Assembly: GCA_021813745.1 (NCBI GenBank)
Contig: JAKAJO010000007.1
Coordinates: forward strand, 41,208 to 105,207
DNA length: 64,000 bases
Direction: 5' to 3'
Source of the DNA: Acidobacteriota bacterium
Lineage (GTDB): Bacteria > Acidobacteriota > Terriglobia > Terriglobales > Acidobacteriaceae
The position numbers and the translations under genes are program-made. Each line of letters begins with the position of its first letter. The first letter of the stretch is position 1. Below, one piece after another: positions 33,602 through 43,511 of the stretch. The notes beneath the pieces are model-generated. The model was not told the origin of the DNA. It did not search any database and worked only from the letters and a program-made list of their open reading frames with translations.

Positions 33602-36600
33602 ATGAAATCTTCCGCGATCGCCATTGTCGGTATGGCCGGGCGCTTTCCCGGCGCACGCAATGTCGAAGAGTTCTGGCGTAACCTTCGGAATGGCGTGGAA
33701 TCGATTCGCGATTTGACCGATGAAGAGCTGCTGCAAGCAGGCGCGACACCTGAAGAACTCTCTCAAGCGAATTACGTCAAGCGCGCAGCGATCCTGGATG
33801 ACCTCGCCCTGTTCGATGCATCATTCTTTGGCTTCAGCCCGCGGGATGCGGCCATCATGGATCCGCAACATAGGCATTTCCTCGAGTGCGCATGGGAAGC
33901 GCTGGAGGATGCGGCGTGTCCACCCCAGCAATTTTCTGGCTCGATCGGCGTCTTCGCCGGGTCCGGACTGAACAGCTACCTGATTCACAATCTCCTTGCA
34001 AATCGTCGCCTCGTGGAGACTGCCGGACTCTTCCAGCTCAAGCAGACCGGCAACGACAAGGACGTTCTGGCCACGCGCGTCTCGTACCAGCTCGATCTGC
34101 GCGGACCAAGCATTAACGTGCAAACCGCATGTTCAACATCGCTCGTTGCGGTGCATCTGGCATGCCAGAGCCTGCTGAACTTCGAATGCGATATGGCGCT
34201 CGCCGGCGGCGTCACGATTGAGGTGCCACACGGCCAGGGCTATTTATACCGGGAAGGCGAGATCCTTTCGCGCGATGGCCATTGCCGGGCATTCGACGCC
34301 TCTTCCAGCGGGACCGTCTTCGCCAGCGGGCTTGGAATCGTGGTTCTCAGGCGCCTGGAAGATGCAATTCAAGACCGTGATCATATTCGCGCCGTCATTC
34401 TGGGGTCCGCAATCAACAACGACGGAGGCCGCAAAGTAGGCTACCTTGCACCCAGTGTCGATGGCCAGGCGGAGGTGATCGCCGAAGCTCTCGATTTCGC
34501 CGGAGTCTCTGCAGATGACATTGACTATGTCGAAGCTCATGGCACCGGGACAAAGGTGGGCGACCCAATCGAAGTGCGGGCTCTGACGCAGGCATTTCGC
34601 AGGACCACTCAACGTGCTCGATTCTGTGCGCTCGGATCTCTCAAATCGAATGTCGGTCACCTGGATGCAGCCGCAGGGGTGGGTGGCCTCATGAAGGCTG
34701 CTCTCGCCTTGGAGCATGCTGAGATTCCTCCAACGCTTCATTTCAAATCCATCAATCCACATATCGAACTCGATACGAGCCCCTTTCTTATCGCAAGCCA
34801 GCTGACGCCGTGGGACCGTAAAGACAGGCCTCGCCGAGCAGGCGTGACCGCCCTTGGCATTGGCGGCACCAATGCGCATGTCGTCCTTGAAGAAGCGCCG
34901 CCACAGCGCCTGCTGCGGACAAACAAGCCCTACGAACTAGTGGTGACATCAGCCAAATCCCAATTTGCGGCGGATCAGGCATGGACCCGACTCAGTGCGC
35001 ATATTCATGAACATCCTCACCTGCATCTGGCTGATGTCGCCTGGACCTGCCAGATTGGACGGCAGGCCTTTTCGCATCGTCGTGCTTGCGTCGTTGAAGC
35101 GGATTCGGAGGGATATGCAATTCTCCCCGAGCCTATTTCAAAGGCGCCGATATCCGGAACTGCGAACCGAACTTCACCAGCGGTCGCTTTCCTGTTTCCA
35201 GGGCAGGGATCGCAATACGTTGAAATGGGATTGGATCACGATCGGCACGAGCCGGTCTTCAAGGATGCACTTCGCAGATGTGCTGAGATTCTGCATCCCG
35301 ATCTCGGTATCGACCTTGTAGATGTAATTTATCCCTCCGAAAACCAGCGCGAAATCGCAGCGCAAAGACTTCAAGAAACCTGGCTGACGCAGCCTGCATT
35401 ATTCGCGGTGGAATATGCATTGGCTTGCTGGTGGAAGAGTCTCGGCATTCAGCCCTCAGCCATGGTCGGTCATAGCATTGGTGAGTACGTCGCTGCGTGC
35501 CTTGCTGGTGTCTTCTCTCTGGAAGACGCGTTGCGATTGGTTGCGCTGCGCGGACAGATGATTTTCGATCTTCCCCCCGGTGCCATGCTGGCAATCCAAC
35601 TTCCAGCAAGTGAGGTTGAGTTAACGGGTGCAGTTTCCGTCGCAGCTATCAACAATCCGAATACATGCGTCGTTTCAGGTTCATCGGATGAAATTACCGC
35701 CTTCGAATCGGCGATGACGACGCGTGGCGTCGAATGCCGGCGCTTATTGACCTCTCATGCCTTTCATTCCGCGATGATGGACCCGGTGCTTGCTCCCTTT
35801 GAGGCCGCGGTGCGCCGCATCACTCTGAGGCCACCAGTCATTCCGTATCTGTCCAATGTCTCCGGATCCTGGATCAAGTCGGAAGAGGCCACTGACCCAG
35901 CCTACTGGGCGCGCCACATTCGAAGCACCGTGCGCTTCTCCGATTGTCTTACGGAGTTGCTGAAAACGCCTGGCCAACTCCTCATCGAAACGGGTCCCGG
36001 CAACGTGTTGACTTCGCATGCTCGGCAGATAGGTGGCGCCGGCGCGAAGGCATTTCAAACCCTGCCACACCCACGCGAAAAGATGTCGAGTCTTCGCTGC
36101 GCACTCCACACGGCCGGACAAATCTGGGCAAGCGGCGTTACGCTGGACTGGCGTGCTGCACATGCACCCGACTCAGTTCAACGGATTCCTTTGCCTACCT
36201 ATCCGTTTGACCATCAAAAATTCTGGATTGAGCCAGATCCCCGTTCGGATTCTCGCGCCCCTGACGCTGAAAAATTTGTCCCAAAGGAAGGTCCGCTGCG
36301 GACCTATCAATCCACCTGGAAAGTGGAATCCCCAAAAGGAGTGGAGTCGTCAAAGCGCCGCTCGTGGGTGATTTTTCGCGATTCACTCGGGATTGGCAGC
36401 GAGGTCGCAAAGCAGCTCACTGCTGCCGGACATCGTGTTGCGACTGTCGACATCGGGAAGAGCTTCCGTTCGACGAAGCAATTCCATTTCACCATGATGC
36501 CTGGTTCCAGCGAGGACTCCACCAGCCTGGTGGACCGCTTGGTTGATGCAGGGTTTGAAAACAGTCGGATCCTCTACCTGTGGCCGGTCCTTCTCGAAAG

Positions 36601-39600
36601 TGACCGGATGACGACCGAGGAATTGCTCGACCGCAGCTTTTTCACGCCGCTTTTTGTGGCGCAAGCCCTTGCGAATCGCGATGTTCCAGATGTCGAAATC
36701 TTGCTGGTCTCGAATCGTCTGCAACAAGTAGGGGTTGAGGCAATCCAGCATCCGGAGCGAGCCGTCTTGATGGGCCCGGCGCGCGTTGTGACCAAGGAAA
36801 TTCCCTCAATCACTTGTCGCGCCATTGATTTGGGGCATGAAGATCGGGATCCGGCCCAGGCCGCGCGATTGCTGATTGCTGAGGCACTGGTCGAGAGCAA
36901 GCAAAACGCGGTCTATCGCAATGGCGAGCGATTCGCTGAGGCCCTTGAACCATTCAATTTAGCTGCAAGAACGAAACGCAGGACATTACGGCAGAACGGT
37001 GTCTATCTCATCACCGGTGGGTTCGGAGCGCTTGGACTCGCTCTGGCAGATCATTTGGCTCGTACCTTTAGAGCGCGTCTGATCCTGGTCAGTAGAGCAG
37101 GGGTGGCCGCAGAGTCGCAATGGCAAAAGACATTGGACGATTCCGCTTTATCTGAGCAGGAAAAGAATCGGATCCGGAAGCTCATTTCGATTCGGGAGTC
37201 TGCCGGTGGATTGCTCCTGGCGACAGCCGACGTCTCAAACCCAACCGAGATGCGGCGCGTTGTAGCGGAGGCGAAAGCGCGCTTTGAAAAGATTGACGGC
37301 GTCTTTCATGCCGCAGGAATTCTGGACGACGGCCCCTTGATGCTGAAATCGAAAGAATCAGCTCTTCGCGTTCTTGATCCCAAGGTACGAGGGACGCTTG
37401 TGTTGGAAGAAGCATTGCGAACAGAGGACCTGGATTGCTTTGTCCTATTTTCTTCCATCAGTTCGATTCTTCCTCCTGCCGGACAAATCGACTACGCCGC
37501 TGCGAATGCTTTTCTCGATGCATTTGCAGCAAGTCGACGCGGCGTGGTTACAGCCATTAACTGGGGCGCCTGGATGGATGGAGGGATGGGTACGCGATCA
37601 GGCTCGCCTCATCCATGGCTTGAACGCCGTTTGCTGGATACTCCGCACGCCACTGTGTTTGCATCTGAGATGTCCCCAGCCAAGAACTGGGTGGTAGCTG
37701 AGCACGCATTCAAATCAGGACGGTGTCTGGTGCCGGGCACCGGATATCTTGAACTGGTGACGGGAGCCTTCGCCAGGGGGGCAATCGAGCTTCCTGTCGA
37801 GCTGCAAGATGTCTACTTTCTTGCGCCGCTCACCTTTGACAAAGATCAGAGCAGGGAAGTGCGTGTACAGTTGAAGCGCTCCGAGGCCGGCTTTGCCGCC
37901 CAGGGTCCCTTTGACTTTTCGGTGGTGGCTAGTGGAGAGGGATGGACAGAGCATTGCACGGGCAGGATTGTTGCTGGTAGGCCACCCGAGCACCTTCGTA
38001 CAGACATACAGACCATTGCCGCTCGCTGCAGCCAGCGCCGGATCACATTTGACGAGCAGCGCAGGACCGAGCAAGAGCGCTACTTTACCTTCGGCGCCCG
38101 CTGGCGCTCGCTCAAGTCCATTGGGATTGGAGACGGTGAAGGATGGGCGGAGCTTGAATTGGATCCAGCCTTTGCGGCGGAAACGTCAACGCTTCGTCTG
38201 CACCCTGCGTTGATGGATATGGTGACTGGATGTGCGCTCTACCTGACAGAACAATATCTGGGGTCGAATGAACTCTATTTTCCGGTCTCCTATAGGAAGA
38301 TACGGCTCTTTCGTCCGCTTCCGCCTCGAGTGTTCAGCCATATTCGGCCCCACTCGGACAATATTGTGCATGGCGAGTTCGAACGATTCGACATTACTGT
38401 ATACGACCAAACTGGAGCGACCGTTGCCGATATTGAAGGCTTTGCGATGCGGCGCATTGAAGACGCCACAAAGGCAGCGTGGGATTCGAATTGGGTGCAG
38501 CCAAGCGAAACTCGCAGCGCGGCGCAGTTATTTGATGCGAAGCCGATCATCGGCATACGCGCAGCGGACGGTGCGGATATTCTGACGCGCATCCTCCAAT
38601 GCGATGCCCCCGCAAACCTGGTCGTGACAGCTCAGCCGGTGGAGATCGAGAAGGCAAACGCTTCACCTGCGACGACCGCTTCAACTCGGGAGCCGGCAGC
38701 GGACTCTTCTGTTGAGGACACGATTGCGGGCTGGTTTGAAGAACTTCTTGGCATTGAAAAGGTCGGACCAGATGACGATTTCTTTTCCCTTGGCGGCCAC
38801 TCACTCGTTGGCATCCGCCTTTTTGCCAAGATGAAGAATCGCTTCAAGGTCGACTTGGAATTGGCAACTCTGTTTCAGGCACGCACAGTGCGCCAACTCG
38901 CGGAACTTGTTCCAAATTCAGCCACGCCGTTAACCGGTGCTTTAGCGGCAAGCAAGACTGAGCCCCCCAAATGGTCCTATATCGTCCCAATTCAGCCAAG
39001 GGGCAATCGTGTTCCTATGTTTTTTGTACATGCTGTGGGGGGAGAAGTGCTCTTCTATCAGCCTCTCGCCAGTGCGCTCGGCAATGATCAGCCAGTCTAC
39101 GCTTTTCGCCCTTACCTCAGCGTTCATAAAGAAGGGCCCGCCGTTACCCTCACAGAGATGGCCGCTGCCTACGTCAAGGAACTGCGAACAATGCTTCCCA
39201 ATGGTCCCTATCTGATCGGTGGGCTCTCCTATGGTGGGCTTGTGGCAGTCGAGATGGCGCGTGAACTGGTTGCTCAGGGCATTGAACCCACCCTCGTTGC
39301 GGTAATGGACGCATCTGTCCCCGGCAGCTCGAAGCATTTGGGCCCAAGGGAACAGTTATCGGCGCTGTTCGACAATCTGCGCCGCGACGGAGTGATGTAC
39401 CTTGTTCGCAAGGCGCGGTTAAAGCGGAAGTACCTGACCAGGAAGATCGTGCATCGGGCGCAGTTGCTTATGGCTTCGCGCCATAACCATAAGAACGGTA
39501 AAGCGCCTGCAAATTTGCGCTATGCCCAGATCGAAGATGCACATTTGAGGGCGATTGCCCACCATGAGTTCAAACCGTTTTCAGGTAGCATCATGCTCCT

Positions 39601-39817
39601 TCGAGCCGCAAATCGCGGTTATGAAGGTGTCACGAGCTTGAGCGAAATTGAAGATCCGACGCTCGGATGGGGAGAACTTATTCTTGGACAGCTTGATATC
39701 TGCGATGTTCCTGCGAATCACCTCAATATGCTTCTTGAACCAAATGTGCGCGAGGTGGCTCGCCTGCTCACGCAGGCGGCATTGCGGCATTCCCAGCAAG
39801 TCACTCCCTTGAAGTAG
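33602..39817 (+). CDS. Type I polyketide synthase, KS-AT-KR-DH-ACP-TE
   Basis: A single 2071-residue module. KS (1-430) has the catalytic triad C177 (TACSTS), H313 (EAHGTGT) and H353 (NVGH). AT (about 515-830) has GHSIGEY with S625 and HAFH at 719-722, the malonyl-CoA type. A KR region follows, with a structural half (about 920-1110) and a catalytic half with TGGFGALG (1138-1145), a B-type LDD motif (1241-1243) and Y1298. The DH-like domain (about 1335-1590) has H1368 and D1539 (HPALMD), but H to P spacing is one residue longer than the usual HxxxGxxxxP. ACP has S1734 in GGHSL. The TE (about 1810-2071) has S1876 in GGLSYGG. KR precedes DH, the reverse of most modular PKSs. It is the third gene of a tight operon with the carbamoyltransferase and adenylation-PCP genes. 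Confidence 0.94.
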   Translation: MKSSAIAIVGMAGRFPGARNVEEFWRNLRNGVESIRDLTDEELLQAGATPEELSQANYVKRAAILDDLALFDASFFGFSPRDAAIMDPQHRHFLECAWEALEDAACPPQQFSGSIGVFAGSGLNSYLIHNLLANRRLVETAGLFQLKQTGNDKDVLATRVSYQLDLRGPSINVQTACSTSLVAVHLACQSLLNFECDMALAGGVTIEVPHGQGYLYREGEILSRDGHCRAFDASSSGTVFASGLGIVVLRRLEDAIQDRDHIRAVILGSAINNDGGRKVGYLAPSVDGQAEVIAEALDFAGVSADDIDYVEAHGTGTKVGDPIEVRALTQAFRRTTQRARFCALGSLKSNVGHLDAAAGVGGLMKAALALEHAEIPPTLHFKSINPHIELDTSPFLIASQLTPWDRKDRPRRAGVTALGIGGTNAHVVLEEAPPQRLLRTNKPYELVVTSAKSQFAADQAWTRLSAHIHEHPHLHLADVAWTCQIGRQAFSHRRACVVEADSEGYAILPEPISKAPISGTANRTSPAVAFLFPGQGSQYVEMGLDHDRHEPVFKDALRRCAEILHPDLGIDLVDVIYPSENQREIAAQRLQETWLTQPALFAVEYALACWWKSLGIQPSAMVGHSIGEYVAACLAGVFSLEDALRLVALRGQMIFDLPPGAMLAIQLPASEVELTGAVSVAAINNPNTCVVSGSSDEITAFESAMTTRGVECRRLLTSHAFHSAMMDPVLAPFEAAVRRITLRPPVIPYLSNVSGSWIKSEEATDPAYWARHIRSTVRFSDCLTELLKTPGQLLIETGPGNVLTSHARQIGGAGAKAFQTLPHPREKMSSLRCALHTAGQIWASGVTLDWRAAHAPDSVQRIPLPTYPFDHQKFWIEPDPRSDSRAPDAEKFVPKEGPLRTYQSTWKVESPKGVESSKRRSWVIFRDSLGIGSEVAKQLTAAGHRVATVDIGKSFRSTKQFHFTMMPGSSEDSTSLVDRLVDAGFENSRILYLWPVLLESDRMTTEELLDRSFFTPLFVAQALANRDVPDVEILLVSNRLQQVGVEAIQHPERAVLMGPARVVTKEIPSITCRAIDLGHEDRDPAQAARLLIAEALVESKQNAVYRNGERFAEALEPFNLAARTKRRTLRQNGVYLITGGFGALGLALADHLARTFRARLILVSRAGVAAESQWQKTLDDSALSEQEKNRIRKLISIRESAGGLLLATADVSNPTEMRRVVAEAKARFEKIDGVFHAAGILDDGPLMLKSKESALRVLDPKVRGTLVLEEALRTEDLDCFVLFSSISSILPPAGQIDYAAANAFLDAFAASRRGVVTAINWGAWMDGGMGTRSGSPHPWLERRLLDTPHATVFASEMSPAKNWVVAEHAFKSGRCLVPGTGYLELVTGAFARGAIELPVELQDVYFLAPLTFDKDQSREVRVQLKRSEAGFAAQGPFDFSVVASGEGWTEHCTGRIVAGRPPEHLRTDIQTIAARCSQRRITFDEQRRTEQERYFTFGARWRSLKSIGIGDGEGWAELELDPAFAAETSTLRLHPALMDMVTGCALYLTEQYLGSNELYFPVSYRKIRLFRPLPPRVFSHIRPHSDNIVHGEFERFDITVYDQTGATVADIEGFAMRRIEDATKAAWDSNWVQPSETRSAAQLFDAKPIIGIRAADGADILTRILQCDAPANLVVTAQPVEIEKANASPATTASTREPAADSSVEDTIAGWFEELLGIEKVGPDDDFFSLGGHSLVGIRLFAKMKNRFKVDLELATLFQARTVRQLAELVPNSATPLTGALAASKTEPPKWSYIVPIQPRGNRVPMFFVHAVGGEVLFYQPLASALGNDQPVYAFRPYLSVHKEGPAVTLTEMAAAYVKELRTMLPNGPYLIGGLSYGGLVAVEMARELVAQGIEPTLVAVMDASVPGSSKHLGPREQLSALFDNLRRDGVMYLVRKARLKRKYLTRKIVHRAQLLMASRHNHKNGKAPANLRYAQIEDAHLRAIAHHEFKPFSGSIMLLRAANRGYEGVTSLSEIEDPTLGWGELILGQLDICDVPANHLNMLLEPNVREVARLLTQAALRHSQQVTPLK

Positions 39818-39909
39818 CTAATAGGGCGTTCGCTCACCATTGCATCGGACTCAGCGGCCTCGACACGCATGCGACAGGTCTTCTCACTCCGGTATATTGA
39901 GAATCAGGC

Positions 39910-41157
39910 ATGACAATCGCGGCACGAAGCAAAGCCATACTTCTGCACTTTTCCGGACCCGACAAACCAGGTCTTACAGCACAGTTGACGGGCATCCTGG
40001 CAACCTACAACATCGCGATTCTCGATATCGGTCAAGCCGTTGTTCACGAACACCTTGCGCTTGGAATTCTGATTGAATTACCGGCTGGCGAGGACTTTGC
40101 ACCGTTGAAGAGCGCGCTGCAGGCCCGCGCCACCGAACTAGAACTGCACGCTCGGTTTCGCTCTATTCCGCGAGAGGCATTGCAGCACTGGCTGCATGCG
40201 CTGGGGCAGCATCACTTCATCGTGACGCTGCTTGGCCGCACTATTACAGCTTCGCAGCTTGCCCAGGTGAGCGCAGCCATTTCGGCTCATAGCATGAACA
40301 TCGAACGAATCGAGCGTCTTTCAGGGCAGCTGTCTCATTGCAACGCCCCGGTCAATGCATGTGTCGAATTCGCAATTTGCGGCGACGCCCTGCGTGAAGC
40401 GAGCATGCGCGCTGCATTTCTGCATATTGCGCAGGAGCTTTCCATCGATATCGCTTTCCAGCGCGAAAGCATCTTCCGTCGCAATCGCAGGCTTTTTGCC
40501 TTTGACATGGATTCGACACTCATTCAGGGTGAGGTGATTGATGAACTTGCCAAACTGGCAGGCGTGGGGGCAGATGTCGCGCGGATTACGGAAGCCGCTA
40601 TGCGCGGAGAGCTTAATTTTGACGAAAGCTTCACACGGCGCGTTAGATTACTGGAAGGGCTCCCTGTTGAAAAGGTCAACAGCCTCCTCAACGCCATCCC
40701 TCTGGCCGAGGGCGCAGAGCGACTGATTCGCACGCTCAAGCTTCTGGGCTACAAGACAGTGATTCTTTCAGGCGGCTTTAATTTCTTTGCCCGCTCCCTG
40801 CAAAAGAGGCTCGGCATCGACGAGTATCACTCCAACGAACTGGAGATTGGCAGCGGTCTGGTGACCGGCCGCGTAGTTCCCCCCATCATCAATGGCGAAT
40901 GCAAAGCTGCCTTGCTTCGAGAAATTGCACAAAGAGAAGGCATCTCCCTGGAACAGGTGGTTGCAGTGGGGGACGGCGCAAACGATATTCCCATGCTGAA
41001 TCTTGCCGGAATGGGCATTGCCTACCGGGCCAAGCCGCTTGTTCGGCAAAGTGCAGATCAATCAATTTCCAGCCTTGGGCTGGATGGGCTTCTCTATCTG
41101 CTAGGCGTCCGTGATCGCGATTTGCAGCCGCATGAGGCCGAAGATAGCCTGAATTGA
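39910..41157 (+). CDS. serB: Phosphoserine phosphatase SerB with N-terminal ACT-like domains
   Basis: The last step of serine synthesis: phosphoserine to serine and phosphate. The 415-residue protein has two ACT-like domains in the first about 190 residues (LHFSGPDKPGLTAQLTGIL and FIVTLLGRTITASQLAQVSAAI). The HAD phosphatase domain follows, with nucleophile motif FDMDSTLIQGE, motif II VILSGGF, and motif III-IV GDGANDIPMLNLAG. Fused ACT domains are typical of mycobacterial and many other long SerB forms and probably bind serine for feedback control. A TATATT hexamer at 39893-39898 could be a -10. Serine is the main glycine precursor, so proximity to a glycine-using assembly line is notable but may be chance. 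Confidence 0.94.
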   Translation: MTIAARSKAILLHFSGPDKPGLTAQLTGILATYNIAILDIGQAVVHEHLALGILIELPAGEDFAPLKSALQARATELELHARFRSIPREALQHWLHALGQHHFIVTLLGRTITASQLAQVSAAISAHSMNIERIERLSGQLSHCNAPVNACVEFAICGDALREASMRAAFLHIAQELSIDIAFQRESIFRRNRRLFAFDMDSTLIQGEVIDELAKLAGVGADVARITEAAMRGELNFDESFTRRVRLLEGLPVEKVNSLLNAIPLAEGAERLIRTLKLLGYKTVILSGGFNFFARSLQKRLGIDEYHSNELEIGSGLVTGRVVPPIINGECKAALLREIAQREGISLEQVVAVGDGANDIPMLNLAGMGIAYRAKPLVRQSADQSISSLGLDGLLYLLGVRDRDLQPHEAEDSLN

Positions 41158-41415
41158 TAACCCTCGTCCTGCAATGCATCGCTTGACGCAGATTCCTTGG
41201 TCAGCATTTCGCTGCGTTGCATTGAAGCGGCTCTCTGCACAAGGGCACTTGACAAGAACCTACCCAGAGGCGAGATCGTGCGTCCGAGCCCATGGTTACT
41301 TGATTCCCCTGCATCTATGCCATTAGAGTGTGTCGAGACGCAAGGTCCGTGACGGAGTTGCTCGGAAAAATCCCGCGACGCCTTGTGTGGACTCATTTTC
41401 CTCGAGGAAATCCCG

Positions 41416-43410
41416 ATGTCTTCCACGCAATCATCTCCCGGCGCGCCTGCAACTTCGTCATCACAGCAGGATCTTGATTCGGTCTTGCGCGAGAATCGCC
41501 TTTTCCCTCCTTCGCATGAATTCAGCACAAAAGCACACATAAAAAGCCTTGAGCAGTTCGAGGAGATGTATCGGAAGTCAATCGATGCTCCCGAGATTTT
41601 CTGGGCAGACGTCGCGAATGAGTTGCACTGGTTTCGGAAATGGGATCGCGTGCTCGATTGGGACCTTCCTTGGGCCAAGTGGTTCGTGGGTGGAAAGATC
41701 AACCTGAGCTACAACTGTCTCGACCGCCATGTCGCTGGCACAAAGCGCGATAAGACAGCATTGATCTGGGAGGGTGAGCCGGGAGAGGTTCGACGCTTGA
41801 CATACGCTGAATTGCTCCAGGAGGTGCAGCGCTTCGCCAACGCGCTCAAGTCACTCGGCATTCAAAAAGGAGATCGTGTAGCGATCTACATGGGCATGAC
41901 TCCTGAGCTGGCAATCGCCTTGCTCGCATGTGCGCGCATTGGTGCGATTCACTCCGTGATCTTCGGTGGATTTGCCGCGTCTGCCATTGCAGATCGTGTG
42001 AATGATGCCGGATGCATCGCCATTCTGACGCAGGATTCAAGCTATCGCCGTGGCAATCAAGTGCCTCTCAAACGGACTGTTGATGAGGCTCTTCACGCAT
42101 GCCACACCGTAAAGCACGTGGTCGTCCTTCGGCGAACAGGGTGCGAAGTGCAGATGCAGCCGGGGCGCGATCACTGGTGGAGTGAACTTATCGCAAATGT
42201 TTCGTCTGACTGCCCCGCCGAACCCTTGGATTCAGAGGATCCCCTCTACATCCTTTACACCTCAGGAACAACCGGCAAGCCCAAAGGCCTGGTTCACACA
42301 ACGGGTGGCTATGCGGTGCAGACATATCTCACCACCAAATACATCTTCGATCTTCGTGACGAGGATGTTTATTGGTGCACGGCAGACATCGGCTGGGTCA
42401 CAGGTCATTCGTATGTCGTCTATGGCCCGCTGCAAAATGGCGCGACGGTCATGATGTACGAGGGCGCGCCAAACTGGCCTGATCTTTCTCGCTTTTGGAA
42501 GATTGTTGACGATCACCAGGTCACAGTGTTTTACACGGCCCCTACGGCGATTCGCGCGTTCATCAAGTGGGGCGATGAGCACGTGGACAAATACAAGCTG
42601 GATTCACTGCGCCTGCTGGGAACAGTAGGCGAGCCGATCAATCCGGAAGCTTGGATGTGGTATCGCGAGAAGATCGGCCACGGACGATGCCCAATCGTGG
42701 ATACGTGGTGGCAGACTGAGACGGGCGCAATTATGATTGCACCGGTTCCAGGCGCAGTCCCCACAAAGCCAGGTTCAGCAACGCGGCCCTTTTTTGGCAT
42801 TCAGCCTGAAGTGGTGACCCGCTCAGGCGAACCGGTTCCGGCTGGAAGTGGTGGTCTGCTCGTTATCCGAAGACCATGGCCGTCCATGGCGAGAACCATA
42901 TACGGCGATCCGGAGCGTTTCCAGAAGACTTACTGGAGTGATGTCCCAGGCTGCTACTTCACTGGCGATGGGGCGCGTCAGGACGCGGATGGATATTTCT
43001 GGCTGATGGGCCGTGTTGATGATGTCATCAACGTAAGCGGACATAGACTGGGAACCATGGAGGTCGAATCAGCGCTGGTGGCACACCCCAAAGTGGCGGA
43101 AGCGGCAGTGGTCGGCCGTCCTGATGAACTGAAAGGGCAGGCCATCGCGGCGTTTGTCACCCTGGAAACCGGAAATCAGCCAAGTGAAGCACTCAAGGAT
43201 GAGCTAAGAAAGTGGGTAGCCAAAGAAATTGGTGCTCTGGCGCGGCCGGATGATATTCGCTTTACTGAGGCATTGCCGAAGACGCGCAGCGGAAAGATTA
43301 TGCGGCGCCTGCTGCGTGATCTCGCGACGCACGGCGAGATCAAAGGGGACACCACGACGCTCGAGGACTTCACCGTGATCGCCAAATTGCGCGAGGCCGA
43401 GGAAGGCTGA
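41416..43410 (+). CDS. acs: Acetyl-CoA synthetase
   Basis: Activates acetate to acetyl-CoA through acetyl-AMP. The 664-residue AMP-forming enzyme shows [19 protein letters not shown] (P-loop), the acetate-pocket segment [28 protein letters not shown] and the hinge/motif [16 protein letters not shown]. The C-terminal lysine segment [15 protein letters not shown] is the acetylation target of Pat-type acetyltransferases, so post-translational control is likely. ATG 41416 follows GAGG at a workable distance; an in-frame start 33 nt upstream adds residues unlike the family. It stands alone, between serB and a convergent outer-membrane protein gene. Confidence 0.96.
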   Translation: MSSTQSSPGAPATSSSQQDLDSVLRENRLFPPSHEFSTKAHIKSLEQFEEMYRKSIDAPEIFWADVANELHWFRKWDRVLDWDLPWAKWFVGGKINLSYNCLDRHVAGTKRDKTALIWEGEPGEVRRLTYAELLQEVQRFANALKSLGIQKGDRVAIYMGMTPELAIALLACARIGAIHSVIFGGFAASAIADRVNDAGCIAILTQDSSYRRGNQVPLKRTVDEALHACHTVKHVVVLRRTGCEVQMQPGRDHWWSELIANVSSDCPAEPLDSEDPLYILYTSGTTGKPKGLVHTTGGYAVQTYLTTKYIFDLRDEDVYWCTADIGWVTGHSYVVYGPLQNGATVMMYEGAPNWPDLSRFWKIVDDHQVTVFYTAPTAIRAFIKWGDEHVDKYKLDSLRLLGTVGEPINPEAWMWYREKIGHGRCPIVDTWWQTETGAIMIAPVPGAVPTKPGSATRPFFGIQPEVVTRSGEPVPAGSGGLLVIRRPWPSMARTIYGDPERFQKTYWSDVPGCYFTGDGARQDADGYFWLMGRVDDVINVSGHRLGTMEVESALVAHPKVAEAAVVGRPDELKGQAIAAFVTLETGNQPSEALKDELRKWVAKEIGALARPDDIRFTEALPKTRSGKIMRRLLRDLATHGEIKGDTTTLEDFTVIAKLREAEEG

Positions 43411-43511
43411 AAGCTCGTTCTGTCATCCATGCGTTGATGGCAGCTGGCAGCGTCGGTCCTTCGCACCCGCTATCCGCATCCGGCATCGGCCGGATGCGAA
43501 TGGAGCCAATC

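Noticed and set aside
33602..39817. Possible split of the PKS into several genes or a frameshift
   Set aside because: One uninterrupted frame contains all domains from KS to TE in sensible spacing.
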